64,000 nt of DNA, taken from Anaerolineae bacterium (GTDB lineage: Bacteria > Chloroflexota > Anaerolineae > Aggregatilineales > UBA2796). Location: NCBI GenBank assembly GCA_019637615.1, contig JAHBVJ010000015.1:62001-126000 (forward strand), in the 5' to 3' direction. A model generated the notes under the pieces. The model saw only the letters and a program-made list of their open reading frames with translations, did no database searches and was not told the DNA's origin. Shown here piece after piece: positions 35,069 through 43,778 of the stretch. Both the position numbers and the translations under genes were made by a program. The number at the start of each line of letters is the position of its first letter. The stretch's first letter is position 1.

Positions 35069-35824
35069 TTACCTCGGCTCCTCAAACAGGACGGGTTTGA
35101 GCAGCGCGCGGTCAAATTCTGCGATGCGTTCCGGCTCCAACGTTTCCAACGCGGCCCGCACGGCAGCCGCGTCACGCCGCAGTTGGGCGATGTCGATTCC
35201 ATGACACCTATCCGGCAAAGGCGCGATCCACTGCACCGCCCGCACGAACATCTTATGTGCGCCCTGATAATTCCCACGCAAAATATGGAGGTAGCCGACG
35301 CCGATCTGCAAGATCGCCCGATACACGTCGCGCACGGGGCCAGTCTCTTGCTTCCACGCGGTTTCCAGCAGTTCGTGCGCCTCGAAGTACTCGCCCGCGT
35401 TGAACTCGTGCAGCCCTTTCAGCACCAGCGACGGGATCAGCGACTCGCACTCGCTCGTCAACAGCTCCTGATCGATGGCGGGGCGGGCATGATCGATCAG
35501 CACATGACCGAGTTCGGCTTGCATTTCCGGCAAGTGCAAAACGGCGTTCACCCGCAGATCCATCGCGCGTTGTTCGCCCTCCGGTGTCGCCGCCAGTGCC
35601 ACCACGGGCAAGCGTCGCGTCGCGGGGTCAGAGCGCACCAGTGCCAGCCACGTCAGCGGTTGTTCCATCTCGACCACCAGCAGGGCGGGCTTGGCGTCCG
35701 CGATCACATTCACCGCGTCGCGCGGGTTGGGGAACTCATCAGGCAGCCAATGGATGGTGAAACCCGCCTCACGCACCAGTTGGTCACGCAAAGCGGGCGT
35801 CTGTACGCAAGCGAGGATCAGCAT
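35069..35824 (-). CDS. Pseudo-receiver + DUF309 protein
   Basis: A 251-residue fusion. Residues 1-115 have receiver-domain topology, but the phospho-acceptor Asp is Glu52 (LLVVEMEQP) and the conserved Lys-Pro is missing (VLHLPEM). Residues about 135-210 match DUF309 (HEFNAGEYFEAHELLETAWK, with its paired E/H residues and YLHILRGNYQGA). The start ATG at 35824 overlaps the UbiA stop codon by one base (TGATG), so translation is coupled. The Glu might mimic a permanently phosphorylated state. Function unknown. Confidence 0.8.
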   Translation of the reverse strand: MLILACVQTPALRDQLVREAGFTIHWLPDEFPNPRDAVNVIADAKPALLVVEMEQPLTWLALVRSDPATRRLPVVALAATPEGEQRAMDLRVNAVLHLPEMQAELGHVLIDHARPAIDQELLTSECESLIPSLVLKGLHEFNAGEYFEAHELLETAWKQETGPVRDVYRAILQIGVGYLHILRGNYQGAHKMFVRAVQWIAPLPDRCHGIDIAQLRRDAAAVRAALETLEPERIAEFDRALLKPVLFEEPR

Positions 35825-36735
35825 CAGACCAACCGCAGCATGACCGCCACCAGCCATACGGCGATGGTGACGTTAGCGACGATCAGCATGTGCGCTTGGA
35901 TCGAGCCGCTGACTTCGATGCTCTGCGTGCCGCGCATATCGGTGGTCGGCGGGCGGAAGAAGAAGAAGATCGGTGCGATCACCAGCGGCACGCTGATCAG
36001 CCACAGCGGGATCACCTGCATCCACACGGAATACAGCAGCATCGCGAAGGCCAACCCCGCCGAGCAGTACATCAGCAGCTTGGCGTAGCGCGGGCCAACC
36101 GTGATCGCGGTGTTTTTCAGGCCAGCCGCCTTGTCCATCTCATAATCGCGCAGTTGATTGTAAAGCTGTCCATACACGGAGATCAGCGTTGCGAAACCAG
36201 CCACCAACCATACCAGCCCCGGCGTGCTGCTGTAGGCGAAGAATCCCGCGAGGAACAGCAAGCCGCTCAACATCAGGGAGTGCGACAGCACATCCGCCAC
36301 AGGCCACGCCTTCAAGCGGATCGGCTTCCACGAATAGAAGTGCGAGAGCGCCAGCGTCAGCACACCGATCACAAACGGCCACACGCCGATGATCGCGTAC
36401 AGGATGAACGAAACGGCGGCGACGGTCAAGCTTGCTGCCCAGCCTTGGCGGGGCGTCAGTTCGCCGTTGGTGATGGCATTCTTGGCGGCGCGGTGGGCTT
36501 CGCGGGCATCATCCGGCGCGTCTTCGATGTCGTTGATCATGAAGGCATAAGCGACCACCAGCGTATTCGCGAGGATCACCACCGCCAACCGCCAATCGAG
36601 TTCAACTTGGCGGTTAGTCGCTCCTAACAGGCAGCCAATAATGGTCAGAGGTAGTACCCAAGGAATGTATTCTTTCCAACGTGTCAGGCGTAAGATACCT
36701 CGTGTTTTGACAGACAGCAGCTCTACGTAAGACAT
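35824..36735 (-). CDS. UbiA-family prenyltransferase
   Basis: A 303-residue integral membrane protein with eight or nine hydrophobic segments. Two Asp-rich motifs, NDIEDAPDD (first) and DYEMDKAAG (second), bind the prenyl diphosphate through Mg2+, and KNAITNGELT is the conserved loop after the first. The family attaches isoprenoid chains to aromatic or other acceptors (quinones, chlorophyll, lipids). It leads a three-gene operon. Acceptor and chain length are unknown. The local mevalonate-pathway gene at 27.6 kb supplies the same precursor pool. Confidence 0.92.
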   Translation of the reverse strand: MSYVELLSVKTRGILRLTRWKEYIPWVLPLTIIGCLLGATNRQVELDWRLAVVILANTLVVAYAFMINDIEDAPDDAREAHRAAKNAITNGELTPRQGWAASLTVAAVSFILYAIIGVWPFVIGVLTLALSHFYSWKPIRLKAWPVADVLSHSLMLSGLLFLAGFFAYSSTPGLVWLVAGFATLISVYGQLYNQLRDYEMDKAAGLKNTAITVGPRYAKLLMYCSAGLAFAMLLYSVWMQVIPLWLISVPLVIAPIFFFFRPPTTDMRGTQSIEVSGSIQAHMLIVANVTIAVWLVAVMLRLV

Positions 36736-37074
36736 GGATATACTCCTCAGATAAGTTCAGTAAGAACCTGTCCATCATTGCTGATGGCTGGTTTAGGTTT
36801 CAATGCTTGGCAACTTGATACGTATCAACACATCGCTAGGTTTCAGGCGCTGTCGATCACAGCGTGATGACGTCAGCACCACGTCATGTATCTGGTATAA
36901 CACAAGTTAATCTCGGAGGATGCGTCAGCCTCCTCGTGAGTCGGGCGCGGAGTCTACACAAAGCGGCATCATTTGCCAAATGGCGGCGTATTAAGAACTG
37001 CATGAGGAATGTCAGCACATCGCATAATTAGGACTATCCTTGTACACAGCATCAATGTTGGAGCAACCAAATTC
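36736..37074. other. Divergent intergenic region with inverted repeat
   Basis: About 340 bp between UbiA (minus) and the metalloprotease (plus). It contains a perfect 7-bp-arm inverted repeat ATGACGT-N7-ACGTCAT (36867-36887), a plausible operator shared by both directions. No clear -35/-10 pair was found. Confidence 0.45.
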
Positions 37075-39000
37075 ATGTTATCGATGTCAATGATCAAGCG
37101 CTGTCTCGGCGCGTTCATGCTCGTTTTGCTCATCGCTCAAATCGGCGCGGTGCCATCCCACGCTGATCCTTCGGGCGAGCAAACACTTCAGGCGCTGCAA
37201 GCCGCTCAAGTGCCCGCGCGGGATCGTGTCGATCTCGCCAAGCGTGTACTAGGGATCACCAGCATTCCCGCACCGCCCACCGTGCCAGTCGCGTATCAGC
37301 TTGGCGACAAGCAGGTCTTCAACGCCGTCAATCTCGATACGGCGACCCTGAACAGCCCGGAAGCCACGCTGGTCTATGCCACCCCGCACGTCTATATGTG
37401 GTTCCAGAGCGACTACGAACCCAATCTGGACAAGGTGAAAACCAGCGCCGATTACCTCGAAAACACTATCTACCCGACCGTGCATCGCTACTTCGGGTCG
37501 GAAGCCTCACCGGGGATCGATGGTGACGTGCATCTCTACGTCATCAACGTGCGCAAACTAGGGCGCAACGTGGCGGGTTATTACGAAGGCGATAGCGAAC
37601 TTCCCAAAGCCGTCGCGCCCAACAGCAACGAACATCAATTGTTTTTCATGAATCTCGATACCATGGCGAAGTCATTGGGCACGCCCTATTACGCCGCCGT
37701 CTTGGCGCATGAATTCCAGCATATGGTTCATGCCAACGTCGATCCCAACGAGGCCGTTTGGATGGATGAAGGCATGTCGGAGCTGTCGGCTTCGCTTGCC
37801 GTGCCGGAAGGGTTCAGCTACAGCTTTGCCGCTGATTTTATGAATCGTCCAGCGACACAGCTCAACGACTGGTCGAATATCAATAGCTCTACGGCACACT
37901 ACGGCGCGAGTTTCCTGTTCATGCGCTACTTCTTGCAGCGCTTTGGTGAAGAGGCGCTCCGTCAGTTAGAACATAGTCCACTTGATGGGTTGGACAGTAT
38001 TGCCGACATTTTGCGGCAGATCAAAGCCATCGATGTGGTCAGTGGGCAAACCATGACCGTCGATGACCTCTTCGCGGATTGGATCGCGGCGAATTACCTC
38101 AAGCAGCGGGGCGACACTCGTTTCGGCTATCCGAGCATTACCGACGAACTGCCCACGCCTACGACCAGCGCGGCGGTTATCGGTGCGCCGCAAGCGATCA
38201 ATCTGACTCAATGGGGAACCGTCTATCTGAGTTTGCCCACCACGCCCGGAAGCTACACGTTGCATATCGAAGGCGAACCGACCGTCAAAGTGCTGCCGAC
38301 CACGTCTACCAATGGGCAGATGTTTTGGTGGAGCAATCGTGGCGATCAATACGATACGCGCCTGACCAGAGCCTTCGATCTCACGGGTCTGAGCAAAGCC
38401 ACGTTGAACTTCCGCACGTGGTTCGCCACGGAAGAAGACTGGGACTTTGCCTACGTGATGATCTCTGTAGATGGCGGCGCGACATGGAAAACGCTGCCGC
38501 TGCCAGCAGGCACAGCGGGAGCCGACGGCAACAACTACTATGGTTCTGCCTACACGGGCAACAGCGGCGGCGCGAACGACGAACGCTCCGCCAAGTGGAT
38601 CGACCAGAGCATCGACTTGACGTCTTACGCAGGCAAACAAATCATGCTGCGGTTCGAGTACATCACCGATGAAGCCGTCAGCGAACCGGGTTTCGCGGTA
38701 GATGACATCAGCATCCCCGAACTCGGATACAGCACCAACGCCGAAACCGATGACGGCGGTTGGCAAGCTGAAGGCTGGGTGCGGATCGACAACACGCTGC
38801 CGCAGCGCTATCTCGTCCAGTTGATCACGGCGGGCACGCAGCCAACTGTTCAACGGCTGCTGTCGCCAAGTGACGCTGTCACGGGTGACTATCAGATCGA
38901 AGTTGGGGCAAATGCGGGTGCGGTCGTCCTCAGCTTCTCCGGCATGACGGAATTCACCACCGAACCAGCGCAGCTAACCTATACGCTGACCAAACAGTAA
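37075..39000 (+). CDS. Secreted zinc metalloprotease, M6/immune-inhibitor-A-like
   Basis: A 641-residue exported protein with a signal peptide (about 8-30, ending SHADP). The catalytic zinc site is HEFQH (212-216), with a downstream Glu in WMDEGMSE (229-236) as in gluzincin-type peptidases. The C-terminal region (about 415-560) carries the jelly-roll/MAM-like accessory domain of immune-inhibitor-A proteins (WDFAYVMISVDGGATW and LRFEYITDEAVSEPGF). ATG 37075 is preceded by GGAG; earlier in-frame codons are unlikely. No anchor was seen, so it is probably released. Substrate unknown. Confidence 0.85.
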   Translation: MLSMSMIKRCLGAFMLVLLIAQIGAVPSHADPSGEQTLQALQAAQVPARDRVDLAKRVLGITSIPAPPTVPVAYQLGDKQVFNAVNLDTATLNSPEATLVYATPHVYMWFQSDYEPNLDKVKTSADYLENTIYPTVHRYFGSEASPGIDGDVHLYVINVRKLGRNVAGYYEGDSELPKAVAPNSNEHQLFFMNLDTMAKSLGTPYYAAVLAHEFQHMVHANVDPNEAVWMDEGMSELSASLAVPEGFSYSFAADFMNRPATQLNDWSNINSSTAHYGASFLFMRYFLQRFGEEALRQLEHSPLDGLDSIADILRQIKAIDVVSGQTMTVDDLFADWIAANYLKQRGDTRFGYPSITDELPTPTTSAAVIGAPQAINLTQWGTVYLSLPTTPGSYTLHIEGEPTVKVLPTTSTNGQMFWWSNRGDQYDTRLTRAFDLTGLSKATLNFRTWFATEEDWDFAYVMISVDGGATWKTLPLPAGTAGADGNNYYGSAYTGNSGGANDERSAKWIDQSIDLTSYAGKQIMLRFEYITDEAVSEPGFAVDDISIPELGYSTNAETDDGGWQAEGWVRIDNTLPQRYLVQLITAGTQPTVQRLLSPSDAVTGDYQIEVGANAGAVVLSFSGMTEFTTEPAQLTYTLTKQ

Positions 39001-39135
39001 TCGCGGTACAGCGGGGCGGAGTCATCCTTTTCCTCGCTGTGTGCATCCCACTGAAATATCCATGTACGTCTCGGCTGACCGTTGGAATCTAACCATGTTT
39101 GTGGTAGTGTATTGTGCGGCAAATGAGGAACATGA

Positions 39136-40146
39136 ATGGGTATTTTCAATCGAAAACTCGGCGTTGACCTTGGCACGATTAACGTCATCATCTATAGCGA
39201 AGGCCAAATTTTGCTGCAAGAGCCATCGATGGTGGCGCTGACAGTAGAAGATGAACGGATCGTCGCCATCGGGCAAGAAGCGCGGGACATGCTAGGCCGC
39301 CACCCCGAACATATCGAAGTGGTACGCCCCCTGCGTGACGGCGTGATCGCTGATTATGAAGTGACCGAGGCCATGCTCCGGCATTTCTTCCAGAAGGTAG
39401 CGGGGCGGATGCGCATTTTCGGCGGCCCCACCGTGATGATTAGCGTGCCCTACGGCGTGACCAGTGTCGAGCGCCGCGCCGTGCATGAAGCTGCTATCCA
39501 AGCGGGTGCGCGGGAAGCTGTGCTCATTCATGAACCGTTAGCAGCCGCCATTGGCGCGGGGCTACCCGTCAAGACACCTGCTGGCAATATGATCTTGAAC
39601 CTCGGCGGCGGGACGAGCGAAGCCGCCGTCCTTGCCATGAACGGTATCGTGGTGGCGAACAGTGCGCGCGTCGGTGGGATGCGCTTGGATGAGGCCATCA
39701 TCAACTATGTCCGGCGCAAATACAGCCTGATCATCGGGCAGCCCACCGCCGAATCCATCAAAATCCAGATCGGCGCGGCGACCAACCTACCGGAAGAACT
39801 CACGATGGAAGTGCAGGGGCGTGATCAGGTCGGCGGCTTGCCGCGCACCATCACGATCAGCACTAGCGAAGTCGTGGAGGCCATCGCTGATCCGCTCAAT
39901 TCCATCGCCAACGCGGCCAAGGGTGTGCTGGAGAAGACGCCGCCAGAATTGGCCTCCGATATTATTGATCGTGGCATCACCATCACGGGTGGTGGAGCGT
40001 TGCTGCGCGGGATCGATGAATACATCCGGCAGCAAACGGGCGTCCCCGCTTTCCGCGCTGACGATCCGATAGTGTGTACAGCGGCGGGTGCGGGGCGCGC
40101 GCTGGAAGACCCCTCGCTGATGCGGCGCATGGTCGTCGGGCCATAA
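39136..40146 (+). CDS. mreB: Rod-shape-determining actin homologue MreB/Mbl
   Basis: A 336-residue MreB-type actin-like ATPase. Phosphate 1 VDLGTINVIIY, phosphate 2 LNLGGGTSEAAVL, connect region IHEPLAAAIGAGLP, and adenosine motif ITGGGALLRGIDEYI are all visible. MreB filaments direct lateral wall synthesis. Here mreC and mreD do not follow; a processing protease does. The name is supported by the family, but this may be one of several paralogues such as Mbl. Confidence 0.93.
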   Translation: MGIFNRKLGVDLGTINVIIYSEGQILLQEPSMVALTVEDERIVAIGQEARDMLGRHPEHIEVVRPLRDGVIADYEVTEAMLRHFFQKVAGRMRIFGGPTVMISVPYGVTSVERRAVHEAAIQAGAREAVLIHEPLAAAIGAGLPVKTPAGNMILNLGGGTSEAAVLAMNGIVVANSARVGGMRLDEAIINYVRRKYSLIIGQPTAESIKIQIGAATNLPEELTMEVQGRDQVGGLPRTITISTSEVVEAIADPLNSIANAAKGVLEKTPPELASDIIDRGITITGGGALLRGIDEYIRQQTGVPAFRADDPIVCTAAGAGRALEDPSLMRRMVVGP

Positions 40147-40319
40147 TCGCCTGTTATGACACTGCTTCCCGCCAACTGATTGCGCCGACGGAGGGGCGCG
40201 TTCTGCCCCTCTCCAACCCCCAATTGGACTCAGCAAAGAGTTTGATTAGTTGGATAAGCTACAAAAGCGAAACCCCGTATAATTAGGCTTACTCTGAATT
40301 AGCTAAAAGTGAGATCGTT

Positions 40320-41561
40320 ATGAAACGCTTTTTCCGTACTGCGGGACTGCTGATTTGCATCAGTGCTATCTTCGGCGCGGGCTACTTTGCTGGCACCAGT
40401 CACACCGTTGCGACAGCGCAAGATGACAAAGCCACCCAGAAGTTGTTCGCACCGTTCTGGCAAGCATGGACTGACGTCAAGAAGTTCTATGTAGACCTTG
40501 ATCAGGTGACCGAGGATCAGATGATGCAGGGTGCCATCGCGGGCATGATCGACTCCCTCGGAGATAAGCACAGCGCGTACATGGATGCCAAGCTGTATCA
40601 GGAATTGTCAGACGATCTCAACGGCAGTTTCGAAGGTATCGGCGCAAACGTGCAGAAGGACGATACAACCGGCGGTCTGAAGATTGTCAGCACAATCGAA
40701 GGCTCACCCGCGCGCGGCAAGCTCAAGAGCGGCGACATCATCATTAAGGTCGATGGGCAGGACATCACCAATCTGACGGAATCACAGATCATCAGCAAAG
40801 TACGCGGTACGGCTGGCACCAAAGTCAAACTCAGCGTCCTGCGCGATGGCGAATCTGACATCATCGAAATCAACATTACGCGCGCCAAGATCGAACGCCC
40901 TGTGGTAGTGGCGAAGGTGCTTGAAAACAACATCGGTTACATCAAGTTGAACGACTTCAGCGCCAACTCGACCATTGAGCTGGAAAAAGGTCTCAAACAG
41001 ATCGATGCCAAGCACTTAAATGGCCTGATCTTCGATCTCCGCGATGATCCGGGCGGGTTCCTGCGGCAAGCCATCGAGATCGCGAGTGCCTTCATCAAAT
41101 CCGGCCCGATTGTGATCCAGCGTGGGCGTCCCGGCACACAGGATGTCAAGCTGCAAGCAACAGGCGATTTGCTGGTGCCGGAGACAGTGCCTATGGTCGT
41201 GCTGATCAATGAAAACAGCGCCAGCGCTTCGGAACTCGTCAGCGGTGCGTTGAAGGATTACAAACGCGCGATCATCGTCGGTGTGCAATCCTATGGCAAA
41301 GGTTCGGTGCAGTCGTGGATGGAATTGAACAACGGCGGCGCGCTGCGGCTAACTACGGCGCACTTCTTCACGCCGCTCGGCAATGCCGTTCATCAAATCG
41401 GCATCACGCCCGATGTTGTTGTGGAATGGAAGCTCGCTGATCGCGAATCCAAGCCCGAAGACGATCCTCAGTTGGCGAAGGCGCTTGAAATCCTGAGCGA
41501 AGGAAAATCGAATGCGGATACGGCGACGACCGTAGCGACCGCGACGCCTGTTAAGCCATAG
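40320..41561 (+). CDS. C-terminal processing peptidase (S41, PDZ)
   Basis: A 413-residue carboxyl-terminal protease. It has an N-terminal signal/anchor (5-25), a PDZ domain (about 90-175, with PARGKLKSGDIIIKVDGQDI), and the S41 catalytic domain with Ser in NENSASASE and Lys in YGKGSVQS. It acts outside the cytoplasmic membrane and cleaves C-termini of exported proteins. A TATAAT at 40278-40283 is a likely -10 box, without a clear -35. A strong hairpin follows the stop codon. Confidence 0.92.
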   Translation: MKRFFRTAGLLICISAIFGAGYFAGTSHTVATAQDDKATQKLFAPFWQAWTDVKKFYVDLDQVTEDQMMQGAIAGMIDSLGDKHSAYMDAKLYQELSDDLNGSFEGIGANVQKDDTTGGLKIVSTIEGSPARGKLKSGDIIIKVDGQDITNLTESQIISKVRGTAGTKVKLSVLRDGESDIIEINITRAKIERPVVVAKVLENNIGYIKLNDFSANSTIELEKGLKQIDAKHLNGLIFDLRDDPGGFLRQAIEIASAFIKSGPIVIQRGRPGTQDVKLQATGDLLVPETVPMVVLINENSASASELVSGALKDYKRAIIVGVQSYGKGSVQSWMELNNGGALRLTTAHFFTPLGNAVHQIGITPDVVVEWKLADRESKPEDDPQLAKALEILSEGKSNADTATTVATATPVKP

Positions 41562-41582
41562 TCCTGTTCATCAGCAAAAATA

Positions 41583-41614
41583 AACGGGGTGGCGAGCTGA
41601 CTCACCACCCCGTT
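41583..41614. terminator. Bidirectional terminator
   Basis: A perfect 10-bp GC-rich stem (41583-41592 with 41605-41614, 12-nt loop) lies between the convergent genes ending at 41561 and 41660. T-tracts are weak on both sides. Confidence 0.6.
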
Positions 41615-41659
41615 CACACCTATAGACTACCTAGTAAGTAGCCCCATCGAGATTTTTAA

Positions 41660-42295
41660 TTAGCCGACACACCGTGTTGGGATCCAACCATTGGTGGTGC
41701 CGCTCACAAAGATTTCCGTCCACGATTCACCAGCCGCTGTCTTGGTAGCTTTGGGGTTTACGTACCAAGTTTGACCACCGAGGACGCGGTTGTCACCAAC
41801 TGCGCTGCCACCGGGGCTGTCGAACACGGCTACTGTGCAGGTGATGGTGCGGAGTACGAAGCCGTCGGGGATGCCGCGACCCGCGAACCCGCCGCTAATG
41901 CTGAGGACATAGGGGCCACCGCAACCGGCAAAGCAGCGCGCGTTCACGCGGTAAGTCGCCGTGACGGATGGCGAGAAGATCGCCAGCGAACTACGGAACC
42001 CGTTGGCGCAGGTGGTGGGGCCACCGTCGTCATTGAAGGCTACCGAATTCCCACCGCTATCGAACACTTCGACCACAGGGTCGATCACGGCTCCCGGGCA
42101 TTCGAGGGCGATGGAGAAGGTGTCGCCAGCAGTCAAGGTCACGAAGTGATCGACTGAGCCACCGACCGGAATTGTGCCGGAAACGCTGTAAGAAAATTCT
42201 GCCGAAGCTGGTTGGGCTGGCGAAAACGCCAATCCAGCGACAGCTAACAGCACCGTCAACGAAAACACCAAGAAACGCGAACGATGAGTTAACAT
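41660..42295 (-). CDS. Secreted protein with PPC-like and SH3-like regions
   Basis: A 211-residue exported protein. A signal peptide (1-32, cleavage after ASA) is followed by a beta-rich domain with PPC character (SVDHFVTLTAGDTFSIALE, YVLSISGGF), then a C-terminal region (TCTVAVFDSPGGSAVGDNRV ... GWIPTRC) with the spacing of bacterial SH3 domains. Five Cys residues suggest disulfides. A candidate promoter at 42438-42467 and a Shine-Dalgarno hairpin lie upstream. Function unknown. Confidence 0.7.
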   Translation of the reverse strand: MLTHRSRFLVFSLTVLLAVAGLAFSPAQPASAEFSYSVSGTIPVGGSVDHFVTLTAGDTFSIALECPGAVIDPVVEVFDSGGNSVAFNDDGGPTTCANGFRSSLAIFSPSVTATYRVNARCFAGCGGPYVLSISGGFAGRGIPDGFVLRTITCTVAVFDSPGGSAVGDNRVLGGQTWYVNPKATKTAAGESWTEIFVSGTTNGWIPTRCVG

Positions 42296-42305
42296 GAGGC
42301 GACAG

Positions 42306-42320
42306 TCCTTTCAAAAAGGA
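42306..42320 (-). promoter_or_regulatory. Hairpin enclosing the Shine-Dalgarno of the secreted protein
   Basis: On the minus strand TCCTTT-TTG-AAAGGA forms a 6-bp stem that includes the likely ribosome-binding AAAGGA, 10 nt before the ATG at 42295. It could limit translation. Confidence 0.35.
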
Positions 42321-42437
42321 ATTTAAGAGGAGCTAGAGACAACAAGTTTTTGAACGACGCGGGACGTGATCCCTGTCCAGAAATGATCGTCTATCAACTT
42401 GTTTCCCCCTGCGTGATTTGAGTGCATCACATCGATC

Positions 42438-42467
42438 ATATTAGTATGAGCCGACGATTTAAGTCAA
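42438..42467 (-). promoter_or_regulatory. Sigma70-type promoter candidate
   Basis: Read on the minus strand, TTGACT (42467-42462) and TAATAT (42443-42438) are 18 bp apart, pointing at the secreted-protein gene with a leader of about 140 nt. Confidence 0.45.
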
Positions 42468-42590
42468 GTATTCTTTATTGCATTGTTATAACCACAAACA
42501 TAGACCAACAAACGCACCCTCAAGGAGTGGATTTTTTCTAGTTTGTAGATGCCTAAGAGGGAACAAAAAGCGACTTGGAGATAAACATAG

Positions 42591-42617
42591 CGGGGCAAAT
42601 ATGGCTATCCTGCCCCG
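42591..42617 (-). terminator. Hairpin terminator after the 42644 gene
   Basis: CGGGGCA/TGCCCCG (42591-42597 with 42611-42617) forms a 7-bp GC stem with a 13-nt loop just downstream of the minus-strand stop at 42644. Confidence 0.5.
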
Positions 42618-42643
42618 TTTCTTCCGTCTAGTGATGATCGAAA

Positions 42644-43522
42644 TCAGGCAAACTGTGGCGTATCAGATTCCTGCATATTCCGGAGCAGCAGGACGACCAT
42701 CACCAAATTAAGCGCCGTGATGACCAAGAAGGGGATGGCAATCGCGCCACTCTCAGGTACGCCTTGCAGAGATTGGTTGATTGCCATCGTGCTCACCGCC
42801 AAGCCCATCGTGATCGCCTTCATCACGAACACGGACGCCAACAGGTATCCCCACGCGCTACGCCGCAGCAGCAAAACGCCTGCGATGACCGCCAGCGGCA
42901 CGATCAACACCAAATCCATCGCCTGAATCACGAGGGTAGTCGTGTTTTCGAGCGCGGGCATCTGGTTTTGGAACAGCGTCGGCATAATCCGCCCCAACCA
43001 CGCCATCAGCAAAAATGCGCCGATCAGGAACAGCAGTCCGGCGATCCAGCCGCGCGGTAAGCGTGATGAAAAATGGCGCGGCAGGTCGGTAAGGTCAAAC
43101 GACATCATGCTCAAGACGAAGGCATACAAACTGAGACCAAACAGGGCGACGTAGATCAGGAACAGCGCATTATAAGCCGTCAGCATCGACATCGACATGT
43201 AGGTGTACAGGAAGAACCCTAAGGTGCCCGTCAGCAGGAGTCGTCCTCGCAGTGAGCCACGGAAAGCCAACCATGTGGAGATGACCAACAGCGGCAAGCC
43301 TACCGCCAACGTGATCACATCATTGCCTTGCATCTGGGCAACCGTGCTGACCGTGTCCCAATAGTACAGACCATGCCCGTTAATCGTCACGGTTTCGCCC
43401 CGATGGTTGGTGTAGGCGAAGGGTTGCCCATCGGTCTGATAGAACAAGCCCACACAGGCGGCGACTAGCGCCAACAAACCAATGAGCGGGATCAGCCACT
43501 TCAAAATAGCCTGATACTTCAT
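42644..43522 (-). CDS. Polytopic membrane protein of unknown function
   Basis: A 292-residue protein with about eight hydrophobic helices. The first loop after helix 1 (QTDGQPFAYTNHRGETVTIN) looks extracytoplasmic. I do not recognise the family; the helix pattern and length suggest an integral membrane protein without charged transport motifs. The chosen ATG (43522) has AAGGAG 6 nt upstream, whereas the longer in-frame start at 43567 has none. No co-directional neighbour is close. Confidence 0.75.
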   Translation of the reverse strand: MKYQAILKWLIPLIGLLALVAACVGLFYQTDGQPFAYTNHRGETVTINGHGLYYWDTVSTVAQMQGNDVITLAVGLPLLVISTWLAFRGSLRGRLLLTGTLGFFLYTYMSMSMLTAYNALFLIYVALFGLSLYAFVLSMMSFDLTDLPRHFSSRLPRGWIAGLLFLIGAFLLMAWLGRIMPTLFQNQMPALENTTTLVIQAMDLVLIVPLAVIAGVLLLRRSAWGYLLASVFVMKAITMGLAVSTMAINQSLQGVPESGAIAIPFLVITALNLVMVVLLLRNMQESDTPQFA

Positions 43523-43778
43523 CGTATTCTCCTTGGCAGCAAGCGGCTGCTGGAGCAGCCCGCTCACAAAAATAGCCCTATCTCGTCGGGCTTAACAAAC
43601 GTATTGAAGGAGTGGCGTCATCATGGCGTGTTACCCGGACTGGCTTCTATCCATAATCAGGGTTAAAGAGAAGCCAATCCGTTTGTGTGCGCGGTACGTG
43701 CGAGGCGGTGCGTCTAATCGGGGTCGGAGGGCATTCTGAGGATTAGCTCTAGCCCTCAGAATCACGCAAAGGAGTTGA

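Noticed and set aside
34109..36088. Long plus-strand ORF of about 660 codons
   Set aside because: Lies antisense to three well-supported genes (SDR, DUF309 fusion, UbiA). Its protein is rich in His, Arg and Gln, as expected of the opposite strand of GC-rich genes.
37966..38853. Minus-strand ORF of 295 codons
   Set aside because: Shadow of the metalloprotease gene, with no motif and biased composition.
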